Shown one piece after another: positions 1-11,043 of a stretch of DNA of 60,684 bases. Made by a program: the position numbers and the translations under genes. The stretch comes from an uncultured Bacteroidales bacterium (GTDB lineage Bacteria > Bacteroidota > Bacteroidia > Bacteroidales > P3), in NCBI GenBank assembly GCA_900318835.1, contig ONLW01000021.1, positions 1 to 60,684 on the forward strand, read 5' to 3'. Positions within the stretch are counted from its first letter, which is position 1, and each line of letters opens with the position of its first letter. The notes below the pieces were generated by a model. It was not told the DNA's origin and searched no databases. It worked only from the letters and a program-made list of their open reading frames with translations.

Positions 1-3000
1 GCCGGCAACCGCGCCCTCAAGGTGACCTACAAAGCGCTGCCCGCCCTCGCCTGGGTCAGCGGCAACGACACCCTCAACAACACCACTACTACTGAACTCT
101 ACCGCGGCTTCGACTCGGCCTTCTTCGCCGGCCTCCAGCTGCAGATGAACTCCGCCTTCGCAGCCCACTTCGGCGGCGACGTGACTCACTTGGACGTCCC
201 CACCACGTGGGCTGGCCAGGAAACTCTCCTTACACCTTCCGACCTCCCCGGCTTCCAGCCCATGACCGAGGCCGAGGCCAGAGCCTGGACCGGCGTTCCC
301 GCCACGGGCAATGGCTATCTGCTTTACGCCTATAATGCAGATAATTCCAAATGGACGTATCTTTTATATGATGGTGGTTCCTTTGACATTGACCCCTCTA
401 CTTATACACGGCCACGGGGTGATGTGTATGAATTCCACAACAACTACGGAGCCGAATACTACTACACCACCGCCGGCAGCGCCACCCTGCGCTACGGCAG
501 CAGTGACCCGAGCGTCGTGACCATCGACGCCAACGGCCACGCCCAGGCCGTAGGCGCCGGCACCGCCACCCTCTACGCAGTCTTCGACGGCGACGACGAC
601 TACCAGCGCGACTCCGCCTTCTTCACCGTCACCATCACCGAGCCCGCCACCCTGACCCTCGAGGCCAACGACGACTACATGGGCACCGTGAGCGCCCTGC
701 TGGGCGGCGAGAGCACCCTGCTGACCACCGTCACGCCCACCAGCCTGACCACCTACAGCCAGTCGCCCGACGGCATGGTCACGGTGACGCTGAACAACAC
801 CAGTAATTACAGTAGCACTTATGGATGGCTTGAGAACGGCACAGTGACCGTCGAAGCCGCCCAGGGCTACACCATCACACGGTGCGTCTTCAGGCAGAAC
901 GACAAGGACCCGCTTGAGGACGACCTGGCACCCTTCACGGCCACGATGGAAAGTTTCGCCGTTTCTGCCGAAACCTCCACCGGTCAAGTAAACGGCGGCT
1001 TCATGGACGGCATCACCTCCATCGAGGTCTACGGCTACGCCGGCAGCGACAGCATCGTCGCCACCGCCACCGAAGGCCAGTACCTTGTCATCCCCGGTGC
1101 CACGGTGCAGGTTGTGGCCACCGCCGTTGACGGCGCCCACGTCAGCGCCTGGAGCCCCATCAACAAGGCTGTCACCAACCTCCTCAGCGACACCGCCACC
1201 TTCACCGTGGGCGAGACCATGACCCTCACCGCCACCTTCGTCGAGAACCCCCTGCTGACCCTCGAGGCCAACAACAGCGAGTGGGGCACCGTGACCCTCG
1301 ACGGCGTGACCCCCGGCGCGACGACCTACGACATCAGAATCGGCGGCGGCAATACCTACACCAACGTCTCCTTCCCCTTCACAACCACGGTCTTCCTCCA
1401 AGAAGGCCTCGATGAGGTGTATGATGATGAACTATCTCCTTTGAGTATTGATCAACAAGTTGGCAACAACGTCGTCATCACCATCAGCGAGCCCTACGAT
1501 GGAACCAGAACGATTCAGTACGGGTGCGGTGCTGGTGAAGGGGGCGCCAAAGCCATCTTCTGCGAGGCCGTTCAGGGCTTACCCATTATGCCCGAAGGCG
1601 TGACCTACAATGGTTACGACACCTACCTCGTCCTGCCCGGCACCGAGGTGAAAGTTATCGCCACCCCGGATTCGGCCCACTACTTTGTGAACTGGACCGA
1701 CAGTGCCGCCGTCAACAGCAACATCGGCGACACCAACACCCTCACCATGGGCACCGCCCCTGCCACCCTCACCGCCAACTTCCAGGCCAAGCCCACGCTG
1801 ACCCTCACCGCCAACGACGGCGGCACCCTCGAAGCCATCGTGCCCCAGGGCGGCGTGACTGCCATGCATCTCACTACCGACCAGATACCCACATGGCCTG
1901 AAGTTTTTGAACCCGCCATGGAGGCCGACCTGCAGCCGTTTGGCTTCGTGGCTGTCGACTCAGCTGCGGCCGCAGCCTGGACCGGCGCTCCCGCCTCCGG
2001 CGATATCTACCTGCTCTATGCTCCTGCGGGCGACAAGTTCAAAGCCCATTTATTCCGGGATGGACAATGGTTCGACGCGAATACTGTTGAATACCTCAAA
2101 GCGGCCTTCTACGCAAATCCAGATATAGTCTACTTCACCACCGGCGCCAGCAAGAGCAACGTCATTGCCTCGACCACCGAGCCTAATACATATATTATAG
2201 ACTACGGCACCCCGGTCACCGTCGTGGCCACGCCCGACGCCACTCACTACCTCGCCACCCTCGGCGAAGAGCTTGTGAACAGCAACGACTCCATCCACCG
2301 CACCTTCACCATGACGGCCCCCGTCAACCTGCCGGCCGACTTCCGCGCCAAGCCCACCCTCACCCTCGCCCACAACGACGGCGGCGAGATGGAGATTGTG
2401 CCCGAGGAAGTCATGGCCGTTAACGAATTCACCGTCCCTACCTCATGGAGTAATGTTGAAAGCCTTGTCGCTGCCACCGACCTCCCGAGCGACTTCCAGT
2501 CCGTCAGCGAGGCCGAGGCCCGCGCCTGGCAGAACACCACCGGCCATCCGGTCTACCTCTTCTATAGAGCTTACTCAAGTGGAACAGTCTCGTACGTCAG
2601 GTTCAATGCCAACGGTACAGTCGCAGACATCAGCACTAACTATAAATCCATCATCTATAATAATGTCTCCGATGTCCACGAAGGTTACCTTGTCCGCTAC
2701 ACCACCGTCGGTTACGCCAGCAACTTCATTGCTTCCACCACCGAGCCTAATACATATTATATAGACTACAACACCAGCGTCACCGTCAAGGCCACGCCCG
2801 ACGCCACCCACTACCTCGTGAACTTCGACGGCACCGATGTCCGCAACGACAACGACACCGCCACCAAGGTCTACACCAACGTCACCGCCAACGACACCTC
2901 CACCGCCAACTTCAACGCCAAACCCACGCTGGCTCTCACCAGCAACGACGGCGGCGAGATGAGCCTCCCCGGCTACACGCCCAGCAGCTTCACCGTCTCG

Positions 3001-6000
3001 ACCTTCGAGTTTCCCGCCGATTGGAGCGAAGTTAGTATGTCTGAATTTATCATGGCAGAAAACCTCCCGACCGACTTCTCCCCCGTCACTGAGGCAGAGA
3101 TGCGGAACTGGAATCCCGGCATCGAAGGCAACTATATCGTCTTCTTCCGCCCGCACACCGACGACCGCGCCGTTATTGCCAAATACATAGACGGTGTGGC
3201 CACCTCCTACTCGTTGATCGCAAGAAAGAAAACCGCGGCCAGCACCTATGAGGGCTACCAGATTTACTATGTCAACAGCAGCACTCCCGCCGTCTTCCCC
3301 GAGGGCGTGGTTGCCGCTAACAACACCCTCGACACCTTCGTCGTCAACTACGGCGCCAACGTGACCGTCAAGGCCACGCCGAGCGACACCACCTACCTCG
3401 TGCGCTTCGTGGGCGACGCCGACACCAACAGCAACGTGGCTGTCGAAAAGACCTACGGCCCCCTGACCGCCGCCTTCACCACCGCTGAGGCCACCTTCAA
3501 CGACAAGCCCGTCCTCACCCTCGCCCAGAACGAGAGCTGGGGCAGTGTGACGGTTGAAGGCGCAGGCAGCGCCGGAGGAGCAGGCGGGGATGTTACCATC
3601 GGCGACTCCACGTCGACCTCCGTCAATGCTTATATTCCTGGTTATACCTTGTACGACTATGCGTACTCGCAACAGATCTATACTGCCGACGAAATCGGCC
3701 TCAGTGGAGACATCACATCCCTCACGATGTGGCTGAAGAACACCTCGAGCTACGCCCGCGAACTCGAAGTCTACATGAAGGAAGTCGACAGAAGCGAATT
3801 TGCCAGCAACTCTGACTGGGAACTCCTGACGAGTGACAACCTGGTGGCCTCCGGCATCATGGACAACGGAATTAGCACCCCTGTGAATTACACCTTCAAT
3901 CTCACCACACCCTTCCATTATTCCGGCACTGGCAACCTGATGATCTGTTTCCGTGACATTACCGGTAGCTGGAGCAGTGGTTTGGGTGGTGTAGAAATGC
4001 ATGCCACCGGAAACCAATCCCTATATGCCTATCGCGACGGCACTGTCTATGACATCAGCAATCCTGGAGTGACCGGGTATCTGCTCCAGAAAAAGAACGT
4101 TGTCAAGTTCCATATCGAATCCGCCGCCGGCAATTCCGGCGTGGTCCAGCTTGACTCCGTCACCTACCGCGTTGACTACGGCACCACGGTGACCGTCCAG
4201 GCCGACGCCGCCGAGCTGCACCATGTGGCCGGCTGGCAGAACGAGAGCGGCACCGCAATGGATACCGCTACCTACAGCAACTACTTCATCACCGAGCCCG
4301 AGCTGCTCTTCCCCGACAGCTCGAGCCTCACCTTCGTGATGACCACCGACACCACGGCCACCGCCGTCTTCGGATTGAACTACCGTCACCTGACCTTCTC
4401 GCACAACGCGGGCGGCCACATGGAGTTCGTCATCGACTATGACAGCGTCTCCTTCGCCAATATCGAGACCACCAGCGTCGAGAGCGGCAACATCTCCATC
4501 CAGGCCGGCCAGGCCGACGAGGACGGTATGTACCTCAAGGCCGATGAGAGCAGCGTCACCATCGCTGTCGCCGGCGGCGCCGTCATCACCCAGGTCGACT
4601 TCCACGTCACCAACGGCACCAACCTGGTGAACACCCTGGTTGCCGACGCCGCGGGTGCCACCATCACCACCACCGACAACAACGAGTACGGTTCGATCCG
4701 CGGCATGAGCGCCGCCGAGCTCACCATCAGCAGCTCGACGACCTTCGACCTGCAGATCGACCAGTTCATCGTCCACTACGGCAACGCCCTGCCCAACGGC
4801 GTGGCTGTCGGTCCCAACGACAGCACCTGGTATGTGATGCCCGACACCACGGTCATCGTCCGTGCCATCCCCGAGGAGGGCCACTACCTGCGTAGCTGGG
4901 CTTCCACTCCCGACCAGACCGACTCGGTCGACGCGCTGACCGTCAGCCTGACCGTCACCACCGACGACACCCTGACCGCCACCTTCGCCCCCAACCCCAT
5001 CCTCACGCTTGCCGTGAGCGACGTGGCCATGGGCACGGTCTACTTCACCGGCTACCAGGGCAACACCATCACCCGTGCCGGCATCATCCAGGCCCAGAGC
5101 GTCAAGCTGCCCTACAAGTGGTATGAGGCCAGCGACATCATGGAGATCAAGGGCGGCAACGGTGAAGTCACCAAAGACGCCACCAGCCACTACCTGACCG
5201 TGAACAGCGTCTTCGAGGGCATCATCACCGTCGTCACCTCGACCGGTGCCTTCAATGTCACCTGCGAGCCCACCCTGCCCAACGGTGTGCACTACAACAT
5301 CGCCGACAATAACTACACCGTCCTTCCCTATACCGACCTGAGCTTCACCGCCACCCCGAACCCCGACTACTACTTCGTCGACTGGGCCAAGGTGACCGAG
5401 AGCGACAGCCTCGTCTTCGACGGCGGCATTGCCACCACCACGGTGAACATCGACGGCGACATGAAGGTCCAGTCCAACTTCCTGCACAACCCCTACCTGC
5501 TGACCCTCGAGGCCGACAGCGTGATGGGCAGCATTGACACCGTCCCCGGCCAGGAGTATGTGAAAGCCGACACCGTTGCCGGCCGCTACATCGTCATGGC
5601 CGACAGCACGGTGAGCGTCATTGCCACCCCCAACACGGGCTACCACATCAACGGCTGGAGCCATGTAAACACCATCAATGACACCGTGAGTGTCACGATG
5701 ACCATGGACAGCACCCTGCGTGTGAGCTTCGACACCAATACATATAATGTCACCTACACCATCCAGAAAGACGAGCGTCCCGTCATCGGCACCAACGAGG
5801 AGATGGGCACCGTGAGCCTGACTGGCCGTGACATGCACTTCCTGAACGACACCCTCGTGGTCGAGGCCAAGTATGGCTACACCTTCGCCGGCTGGTACGA
5901 CACCAATGCCGTGCTGGTGAGCGACACCAATGTCTTCGTTTTCTCGCCGGTGAGCGACACCGCCTTCGAGGCCCGCTTCACCGTCAACGAGTACTACATC

Positions 6001-9000
6001 AGTGGCCTGGCCTCCGACACTTTGGCCGGTTATGTCCTGGGCAGCGACACCATCGAGTACCTCGACAGCCTGACGCTGACTGCCGTTGCCAACAGCGGCT
6101 ACCACTTCATGGGCTGGCAGGACACCATCGGTCATGTGCTCGGCATTGCCGAGACCCTCGACATCGAGGCCGTGAGCGACAGCGTGGTCTATGCCGTCTA
6201 TGACACCAACCACTACATCCTCGTGGTCAACGTTGCTGACGCCAGCACCGGCTTCGGCACCGTGAGCGGCACTGACAGCGCCGCGCGCCACTTCGCCGAG
6301 TACCAGATTAGCGCCGTGGCCGACAGCGGCTACCGCTTCGTGATGTGGACCGACAGCGTGGAGACCAACCCGCGCACCGTCACTTTGACCTCTGACAGTG
6401 TCTTCACGGCGGTCTTCGACACCCTGCACTACAACCTCGCCGTGGTGGTCGACACCAACTGTGAGCACATGGGCACCGTGGCCGGTTCTGACAGCGCTGC
6501 GCGCCACTTCGTGAGCTACGAGATCAGCGCCACGCCGAATCCCGGCTTCCACTTCGTCATGTGGGACGACAGCGTGACCACGCTGACGCGTACCGTGGAG
6601 CTGACCTCCGACAGCACCTTCACCGCCATCTTCGACTACAACCCCTCTTTGACTCTGGAATACAGAGAGGCCTACGGCGATGTCAAGTTCGTGGTCGACA
6701 ACCAGACCGAGATCTTCAACGGCATCAGCACTACCAGCCTCTCTGCCGGTGGCATCACCGTCGTTGCTGACGCAGCCGACGCCACCTATGGTATCTCCGT
6801 CAAGAGCCCCAGCACCATGACCATCGTTGCCTCTGGCGACAACGTCATCACGCAGGTGGCCTTCCACTTGACCAACGGTACCAACCGTGCCGAGACCATC
6901 ACTGCCGACCATGGCAGAGTCAACGCCACCAACGGCGACGCCTATGGTACCATCGTTGACATCAACAGCGACACCCTGGTCATCAGCAGCACCAGCACCA
7001 AGGACATCAACATCGACCAGCTGACCATCAAGTACGCTCCCGAGCTTCCCGCCGGCGTTGTGTACCTGGCCGAGGACGACAGCAATGTCTACCGTGTGGA
7101 GCGCAACACCACCGTACAGGTGCTTGCCATCCCCCACGATGACAGCTACCTGATGACATGGGCAGGCGACACCGCCTCTACCGACGACCTTGTGGCCACC
7201 GTGAATGTGGCTGACAGCAACCTCACTGTCGAGGCCCGCTTCAGTGGCGATCCCGTGGTGACCCTCACCGCCGAGGGCTACGGCCGCGTGTACTTCGACG
7301 GCTATGCCGGCTACACCGTGAACCGTAACGAGGCCATCCAGGTCACCAACTTCAACGAATTCCCGTACTACTGGTACGAGGAAGGCGCCATCAGTGATAT
7401 CACCGGTGGCAACGGCATGGTCACCAAGGATGCCGAGACCGAGCACTACGTGTACGTCAACGGCCCGTTCAACGGCACCGCCACCGTGGTGACCACGGGC
7501 GGCAGCTTCACCGTCACCTGCGTGCCCACCGTACCCAACGGCGTGCGAGTCCTGAGCCTCGACACCTATGTCGTGGAGCCCGGCAGCGAGTTCACCGTCA
7601 AGGCGGAGCCCGACTCGGCCTACTACCTCGCCAGCTGGAACGACACCACGGCCCTCGACAGTGTGCGCACCGTCACCGTGGTGAGCGACACCGACCTTGT
7701 GGCCAACTTCCTGCACTTCCCCTACAAGCTGACGCTCACTGCCGACAGCGTGATGGGCACCCTTGCCGTGGCTGACAGCCAAGCCTTCGTGACGAAGAAT
7801 GCCGACGGCACCTACACCGTCATGGCCGACAGCACCGTCGTCCTGGTGGCCACGCCGAATGCCGGTTACCACCTGGAGAGCTGGAGCAACACCAGCAGCA
7901 CCGACGACACCATCTCTGTCACCATGGTTAGCGACAGCACCGTCATTGCCTTCTTCGACACCACCTTTGCCGAGCTGGCATGGGACACCAACGCCTTTAC
8001 CGGCTACAGCATGATAGACTTCAACGCCTGGAAGCCCGTCCTTGACAACCCGCACGGCGTCGAGGTGCGCTACGGCGTGGTGAACGACACCATCTTGAAG
8101 GTCAACGACACCACCGGCGTCATCGGTGACACGATCACCGGCAGCATGGGAGGCCACCGCGTCATGAAGACCGGCACCTACACCATCTATGCCGTCCACG
8201 ACCTGAGCCAGGAGTACTTCTACGACTCCGTGACCTACACCCTCACCGTGGAGCAGGGCGTCAGTATCTCGCTGACGCAGAACCTCGACACGGCTGGCGT
8301 AGCCTACTTCAGCACCTACGACAGTGTGGAGACCCTGATCGCCGCCTATGGCGCTCCCACCTTCGCCGTCATCGCGCATGACACCACGGTGGGTCTCATC
8401 GCCAAGGCCGACACCGGCTACCACTTCGTGAACTGGGAGGCCCTAGTCCTTGCAGGTACCATACCTCCCATACCCACCTTCCAGGAGATCTCGACCGACA
8501 CCGCCTACACCTACAGAGTTCCCGAGGCCATGGCCATCTCCGTCCGTGCCAACTTCGACACCAACCACTACGTCCTCGTTGCCCAGCTCATGGACAACTG
8601 CGACAGCTGTGGTACCGTCACCGGCACCGACAGTGCGGCGCGTCACTTCAACGAGTACACCCTGACCGCCACGCCGACGCCGTGCTACCACTTCGTCAAC
8701 TGGACCGACACCCTCGGCAACGAGGTGAGCACCCTTGACACGCTGGTGGTAAGCCCTGTGAGCGACAGCATTCTGGTGGCCCACTTCGCCCTCAACGTCT
8801 ACACTGGCGACACCACGGTCGACGTCTGCGACCAGTTCATCTGGCACGACAGCACCTACACCGTGACTCCCGCCACCGCTCCTACCTATATATATAAGAC
8901 CGCCAATAACTGCGACAGCACGGTGACGCTGAACCTCACCATCCGTCACAGCAGCGGCAGCGACACCACTGCCGTGGTCTGCGACACGATGAACTGGTAC

Positions 9001-11043
9001 GAGCATCAGAACATCACCGAGAGCTGCGACACCCTGAAGCACACCTTCGCCGGTGCCAATGCCGTGGGATGCGACAGCACCCTGACGCTGAAGCTCACCG
9101 TCAAGAAGAGCACGGAGAGCCTGCTCGACACCACGGTCTGCGAGCAGTTCACCTGGAACAAGGTCGACTACTTCCGCAGCACCATTGCCCACTTCGACAC
9201 CATCAATGCCGTGGGATGCGACAGTATCGCCTATCTTGACCTCACTGTCCACTACAACAGCGAGAGCACGGAGACCGTCGTCACCTGCGACAGCACGTAT
9301 GACTGGAACGAATTCCACTACACCACCTCGACCCTCGGCATCTACCACACCACCAACGTCTACGGCTGCGACAGCACCGCCACGCTTGACCTGACGCTGA
9401 ACCATGTCTTTGTGGGCATCGACGAGCAGCAGGCCTGCGAGAGCTTCACCTGGACAGCGGGCAACGGCCAGACCTACACCGAGAGCCAGCTTGACAGCAC
9501 CGTCACCTACACCTTTGTCGGTGGCGCCGCCAACGGCTGCGACAGCACTGTCACCCTCCTGCTGACCATCAGCAACCATCTGGCCTCGACGGATTCCGTC
9601 ACCGCCTGCGACGAGTACACCTGGATCAACGGTGTGACCTACACCGAGAGCACCGGTGAGCTTGGCGCTCCCACCTATGTGTACCAGCTCTCCAGCGGCT
9701 GCGACAGCACCGTGACCCTGGCGCTCACCGTCAACCACAGCGTTGAGACCGAGATCTACGACACTGCCTGCACCTACTTCATCTGGGACGGCACCTACTA
9801 CACCTCCACCGGCAGCTACACGAAGGACTACGCCACCGTTGAGGGTTGCGACAGCACCGTGACGCTGCACCTGGTTGTCAACTATCCCACGGATACCGCC
9901 ATCAGCGTGAGTTCCTGCGGCAGTTACACCTGGAACGATGTGGAGTACACCGCCTCGGGTGCCTACAGCCAGAAGCTCACCGGCAGCAACGGCTGCGACA
10001 GCACCGTGACCCTGGCGCTCACCGTCAAGCAGTTTGTCACGACCACCGTCACCGCCACCGCCTGCGACAGCTATGAGTGGCACGGCGTGACCTACTATGA
10101 GAGCGGCAACTACAGCGACACCACCACGGGCAGCAACGGCTGCGACAGCATCACCACCCTCCAGCTGACCATCTCCACGACGGGCAGCAGTGTGGAGACC
10201 ATCGTGGCCTGCGACAGCCTCACCTGGATCGACGGTGTGACCTACTACGAGAGCACCGGCGAGCTCGGCGCTCCCACCTATCCCGTTGCCGGCGAGAACT
10301 GCAGCACCATCGTCACGCTGAACCTCACCATCAACCACAGTGTTGAGACCAGCTTTGACACTGCCGCCTGCAACTACTTCATCTGGAACGGCAGCTACTA
10401 TGCTGCCAGCGGCGACTTCACCAAGACCTTCGAGGCGCTGAACGGCTGCGACAGCACCGTGACGATGCACCTCACCGTCAACCAGCCTGTCGTCACCAGC
10501 TTCTACGACACTGCCTGCGTCAGCTACACCTGGAACGATGTCCCGTACACCGCCTCCGGCGCCTACAGCCAGACCTTCCAGAATATCCACGGCTGCGACA
10601 GCACCGTGACGCTGTACCTCACCGTCAAGCAGCCCACCACGGCCACGGTAGAAGCCGAGGCCTGCGTCAGCTACGAGTGGAACGACGTGACCTACACCGT
10701 CGGTGGCAGCTATAAGGACACCACCCTCGGCAGCAACGGCTGTGACAGCATCACCACCCTCCGCCTGACCATCTACAACCCGGTCCACGAGTCCGAGACC
10801 GTGGTGGCTTGCGACAGCTACACCTGGAACAACACCGAGCACAGCGTCAGCGGTGACTACCAGTACAGCCACCTCGACAACAACGGCTGCACCCAGGTCG
10901 ACACCCTGCACCTGACCATCAACCACAGCAACAGCGGTGACACCACCGCCGTGGCCTGCGACAGCTTCACCTGGTACGGCACCACCTACACCAGCACTCC
11001 TGCCGTCGCTCCGACGCATTCTACGGCTGCGACAGCACCGTGA
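1..11043 (+). CDS. Giant repetitive secreted adhesin, 5'-partial, frameshifted before its C-terminus
   Basis: The frame is already open at base 1, so the start and signal peptide lie outside the window. About 3,680 residues are rich in Thr, Asp, Ser, Ala and Val. In order: four copies of a module with a D-L-P..F..TEAEARAW core (about 199-430, 1876-2110, 2431-2680, 3007-3250), a Big_2-like Ig domain (about 480-620), an adhesin-type module with an SQQIYTADEIG core (about 3583-4125), many InlB B-repeat-like units ending in F-D (strongest at 5740-6645), a duplicated block (4381-5738 and 6649-7968), and from about 8800 units of about 50 residues with an early Cys and a late GCDSTVTL motif. The frame breaks near 11,020 and runs to a TGA at 11,041, while the repeat continues in another frame into the next entry. 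A surface adhesin secreted by T9SS is inferred. Confidence 0.85.
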   Translation, partial: AGNRALKVTYKALPALAWVSGNDTLNNTTTTELYRGFDSAFFAGLQLQMNSAFAAHFGGDVTHLDVPTTWAGQETLLTPSDLPGFQPMTEAEARAWTGVPATGNGYLLYAYNADNSKWTYLLYDGGSFDIDPSTYTRPRGDVYEFHNNYGAEYYYTTAGSATLRYGSSDPSVVTIDANGHAQAVGAGTATLYAVFDGDDDYQRDSAFFTVTITEPATLTLEANDDYMGTVSALLGGESTLLTTVTPTSLTTYSQSPDGMVTVTLNNTSNYSSTYGWLENGTVTVEAAQGYTITRCVFRQNDKDPLEDDLAPFTATMESFAVSAETSTGQVNGGFMDGITSIEVYGYAGSDSIVATATEGQYLVIPGATVQVVATAVDGAHVSAWSPINKAVTNLLSDTATFTVGETMTLTATFVENPLLTLEANNSEWGTVTLDGVTPGATTYDIRIGGGNTYTNVSFPFTTTVFLQEGLDEVYDDELSPLSIDQQVGNNVVITISEPYDGTRTIQYGCGAGEGGAKAIFCEAVQGLPIMPEGVTYNGYDTYLVLPGTEVKVIATPDSAHYFVNWTDSAAVNSNIGDTNTLTMGTAPATLTANFQAKPTLTLTANDGGTLEAIVPQGGVTAMHLTTDQIPTWPEVFEPAMEADLQPFGFVAVDSAAAAAWTGAPASGDIYLLYAPAGDKFKAHLFRDGQWFDANTVEYLKAAFYANPDIVYFTTGASKSNVIASTTEPNTYIIDYGTPVTVVATPDATHYLATLGEELVNSNDSIHRTFTMTAPVNLPADFRAKPTLTLAHNDGGEMEIVPEEVMAVNEFTVPTSWSNVESLVAATDLPSDFQSVSEAEARAWQNTTGHPVYLFYRAYSSGTVSYVRFNANGTVADISTNYKSIIYNNVSDVHEGYLVRYTTVGYASNFIASTTEPNTYYIDYNTSVTVKATPDATHYLVNFDGTDVRNDNDTATKVYTNVTANDTSTANFNAKPTLALTSNDGGEMSLPGYTPSSFTVSTFEFPADWSEVSMSEFIMAENLPTDFSPVTEAEMRNWNPGIEGNYIVFFRPHTDDRAVIAKYIDGVATSYSLIARKKTAASTYEGYQIYYVNSSTPAVFPEGVVAANNTLDTFVVNYGANVTVKATPSDTTYLVRFVGDADTNSNVAVEKTYGPLTAAFTTAEATFNDKPVLTLAQNESWGSVTVEGAGSAGGAGGDVTIGDSTSTSVNAYIPGYTLYDYAYSQQIYTADEIGLSGDITSLTMWLKNTSSYARELEVYMKEVDRSEFASNSDWELLTSDNLVASGIMDNGISTPVNYTFNLTTPFHYSGTGNLMICFRDITGSWSSGLGGVEMHATGNQSLYAYRDGTVYDISNPGVTGYLLQKKNVVKFHIESAAGNSGVVQLDSVTYRVDYGTTVTVQADAAELHHVAGWQNESGTAMDTATYSNYFITEPELLFPDSSSLTFVMTTDTTATAVFGLNYRHLTFSHNAGGHMEFVIDYDSVSFANIETTSVESGNISIQAGQADEDGMYLKADESSVTIAVAGGAVITQVDFHVTNGTNLVNTLVADAAGATITTTDNNEYGSIRGMSAAELTISSSTTFDLQIDQFIVHYGNALPNGVAVGPNDSTWYVMPDTTVIVRAIPEEGHYLRSWASTPDQTDSVDALTVSLTVTTDDTLTATFAPNPILTLAVSDVAMGTVYFTGYQGNTITRAGIIQAQSVKLPYKWYEASDIMEIKGGNGEVTKDATSHYLTVNSVFEGIITVVTSTGAFNVTCEPTLPNGVHYNIADNNYTVLPYTDLSFTATPNPDYYFVDWAKVTESDSLVFDGGIATTTVNIDGDMKVQSNFLHNPYLLTLEADSVMGSIDTVPGQEYVKADTVAGRYIVMADSTVSVIATPNTGYHINGWSHVNTINDTVSVTMTMDSTLRVSFDTNTYNVTYTIQKDERPVIGTNEEMGTVSLTGRDMHFLNDTLVVEAKYGYTFAGWYDTNAVLVSDTNVFVFSPVSDTAFEARFTVNEYYISGLASDTLAGYVLGSDTIEYLDSLTLTAVANSGYHFMGWQDTIGHVLGIAETLDIEAVSDSVVYAVYDTNHYILVVNVADASTGFGTVSGTDSAARHFAEYQISAVADSGYRFVMWTDSVETNPRTVTLTSDSVFTAVFDTLHYNLAVVVDTNCEHMGTVAGSDSAARHFVSYEISATPNPGFHFVMWDDSVTTLTRTVELTSDSTFTAIFDYNPSLTLEYREAYGDVKFVVDNQTEIFNGISTTSLSAGGITVVADAADATYGISVKSPSTMTIVASGDNVITQVAFHLTNGTNRAETITADHGRVNATNGDAYGTIVDINSDTLVISSTSTKDINIDQLTIKYAPELPAGVVYLAEDDSNVYRVERNTTVQVLAIPHDDSYLMTWAGDTASTDDLVATVNVADSNLTVEARFSGDPVVTLTAEGYGRVYFDGYAGYTVNRNEAIQVTNFNEFPYYWYEEGAISDITGGNGMVTKDAETEHYVYVNGPFNGTATVVTTGGSFTVTCVPTVPNGVRVLSLDTYVVEPGSEFTVKAEPDSAYYLASWNDTTALDSVRTVTVVSDTDLVANFLHFPYKLTLTADSVMGTLAVADSQAFVTKNADGTYTVMADSTVVLVATPNAGYHLESWSNTSSTDDTISVTMVSDSTVIAFFDTTFAELAWDTNAFTGYSMIDFNAWKPVLDNPHGVEVRYGVVNDTILKVNDTTGVIGDTITGSMGGHRVMKTGTYTIYAVHDLSQEYFYDSVTYTLTVEQGVSISLTQNLDTAGVAYFSTYDSVETLIAAYGAPTFAVIAHDTTVGLIAKADTGYHFVNWEALVLAGTIPPIPTFQEISTDTAYTYRVPEAMAISVRANFDTNHYVLVAQLMDNCDSCGTVTGTDSAARHFNEYTLTATPTPCYHFVNWTDTLGNEVSTLDTLVVSPVSDSILVAHFALNVYTGDTTVDVCDQFIWHDSTYTVTPATAPTYIYKTANNCDSTVTLNLTIRHSSGSDTTAVVCDTMNWYEHQNITESCDTLKHTFAGANAVGCDSTLTLKLTVKKSTESLLDTTVCEQFTWNKVDYFRSTIAHFDTINAVGCDSIAYLDLTVHYNSESTETVVTCDSTYDWNEFHYTTSTLGIYHTTNVYGCDSTATLDLTLNHVFVGIDEQQACESFTWTAGNGQTYTESQLDSTVTYTFVGGAANGCDSTVTLLLTISNHLASTDSVTACDEYTWINGVTYTESTGELGAPTYVYQLSSGCDSTVTLALTVNHSVETEIYDTACTYFIWDGTYYTSTGSYTKDYATVEGCDSTVTLHLVVNYPTDTAISVSSCGSYTWNDVEYTASGAYSQKLTGSNGCDSTVTLALTVKQFVTTTVTATACDSYEWHGVTYYESGNYSDTTTGSNGCDSITTLQLTISTTGSSVETIVACDSLTWIDGVTYYESTGELGAPTYPVAGENCSTIVTLNLTINHSVETSFDTAACNYFIWNGSYYAASGDFTKTFEALNGCDSTVTMHLTVNQPVVTSFYDTACVSYTWNDVPYTASGAYSQTFQNIHGCDSTVTLYLTVKQPTTATVEAEACVSYEWNDVTYTVGGSYKDTTLGSNGCDSITTLRLTIYNPVHESETVVACDSYTWNNTEHSVSGDYQYSHLDNNGCTQVDTLHLTINHSNSGDTTAVACDSFTWYGTTYTSTPAVAPTHSTAATAP
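4381..5738 (+). repeat. Internal duplicated block, copy A
   Basis: This block shares its order of modules with 6649-7968: a module with VITQVxFHxTNGTN and a later IDQ, an InlB-like unit, a module with GGNGxVTKDAxxxHY and FTVTC or FNVTC, an InlB-like unit, and a unit starting LTL.ADSVMG. The protein copies are clearly homologous but diverged, so the duplication is not recent. Confidence 0.7.
6649..7968 (+). repeat. Internal duplicated block, copy B
   Basis: Second copy of the multi-domain block at 4381-5738, with the same module order and shared landmarks VITQVAFHLTNGTN, GGNGMVTKDAE and LTLTADSVMGT. It is separated from copy A by four InlB-like units (5740-6645). Confidence 0.7.

Noticed and set aside
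4021-11019. Two very long open frames on the minus strand opposite the adhesin (4,021-8,424 and 8,443-11,019)
   Set aside because: They mirror the GC-rich, Thr/Asp/Ser-biased repeats of the plus-strand gene, give a Gly/Val/His-rich low-complexity product and have no signal or promoter.
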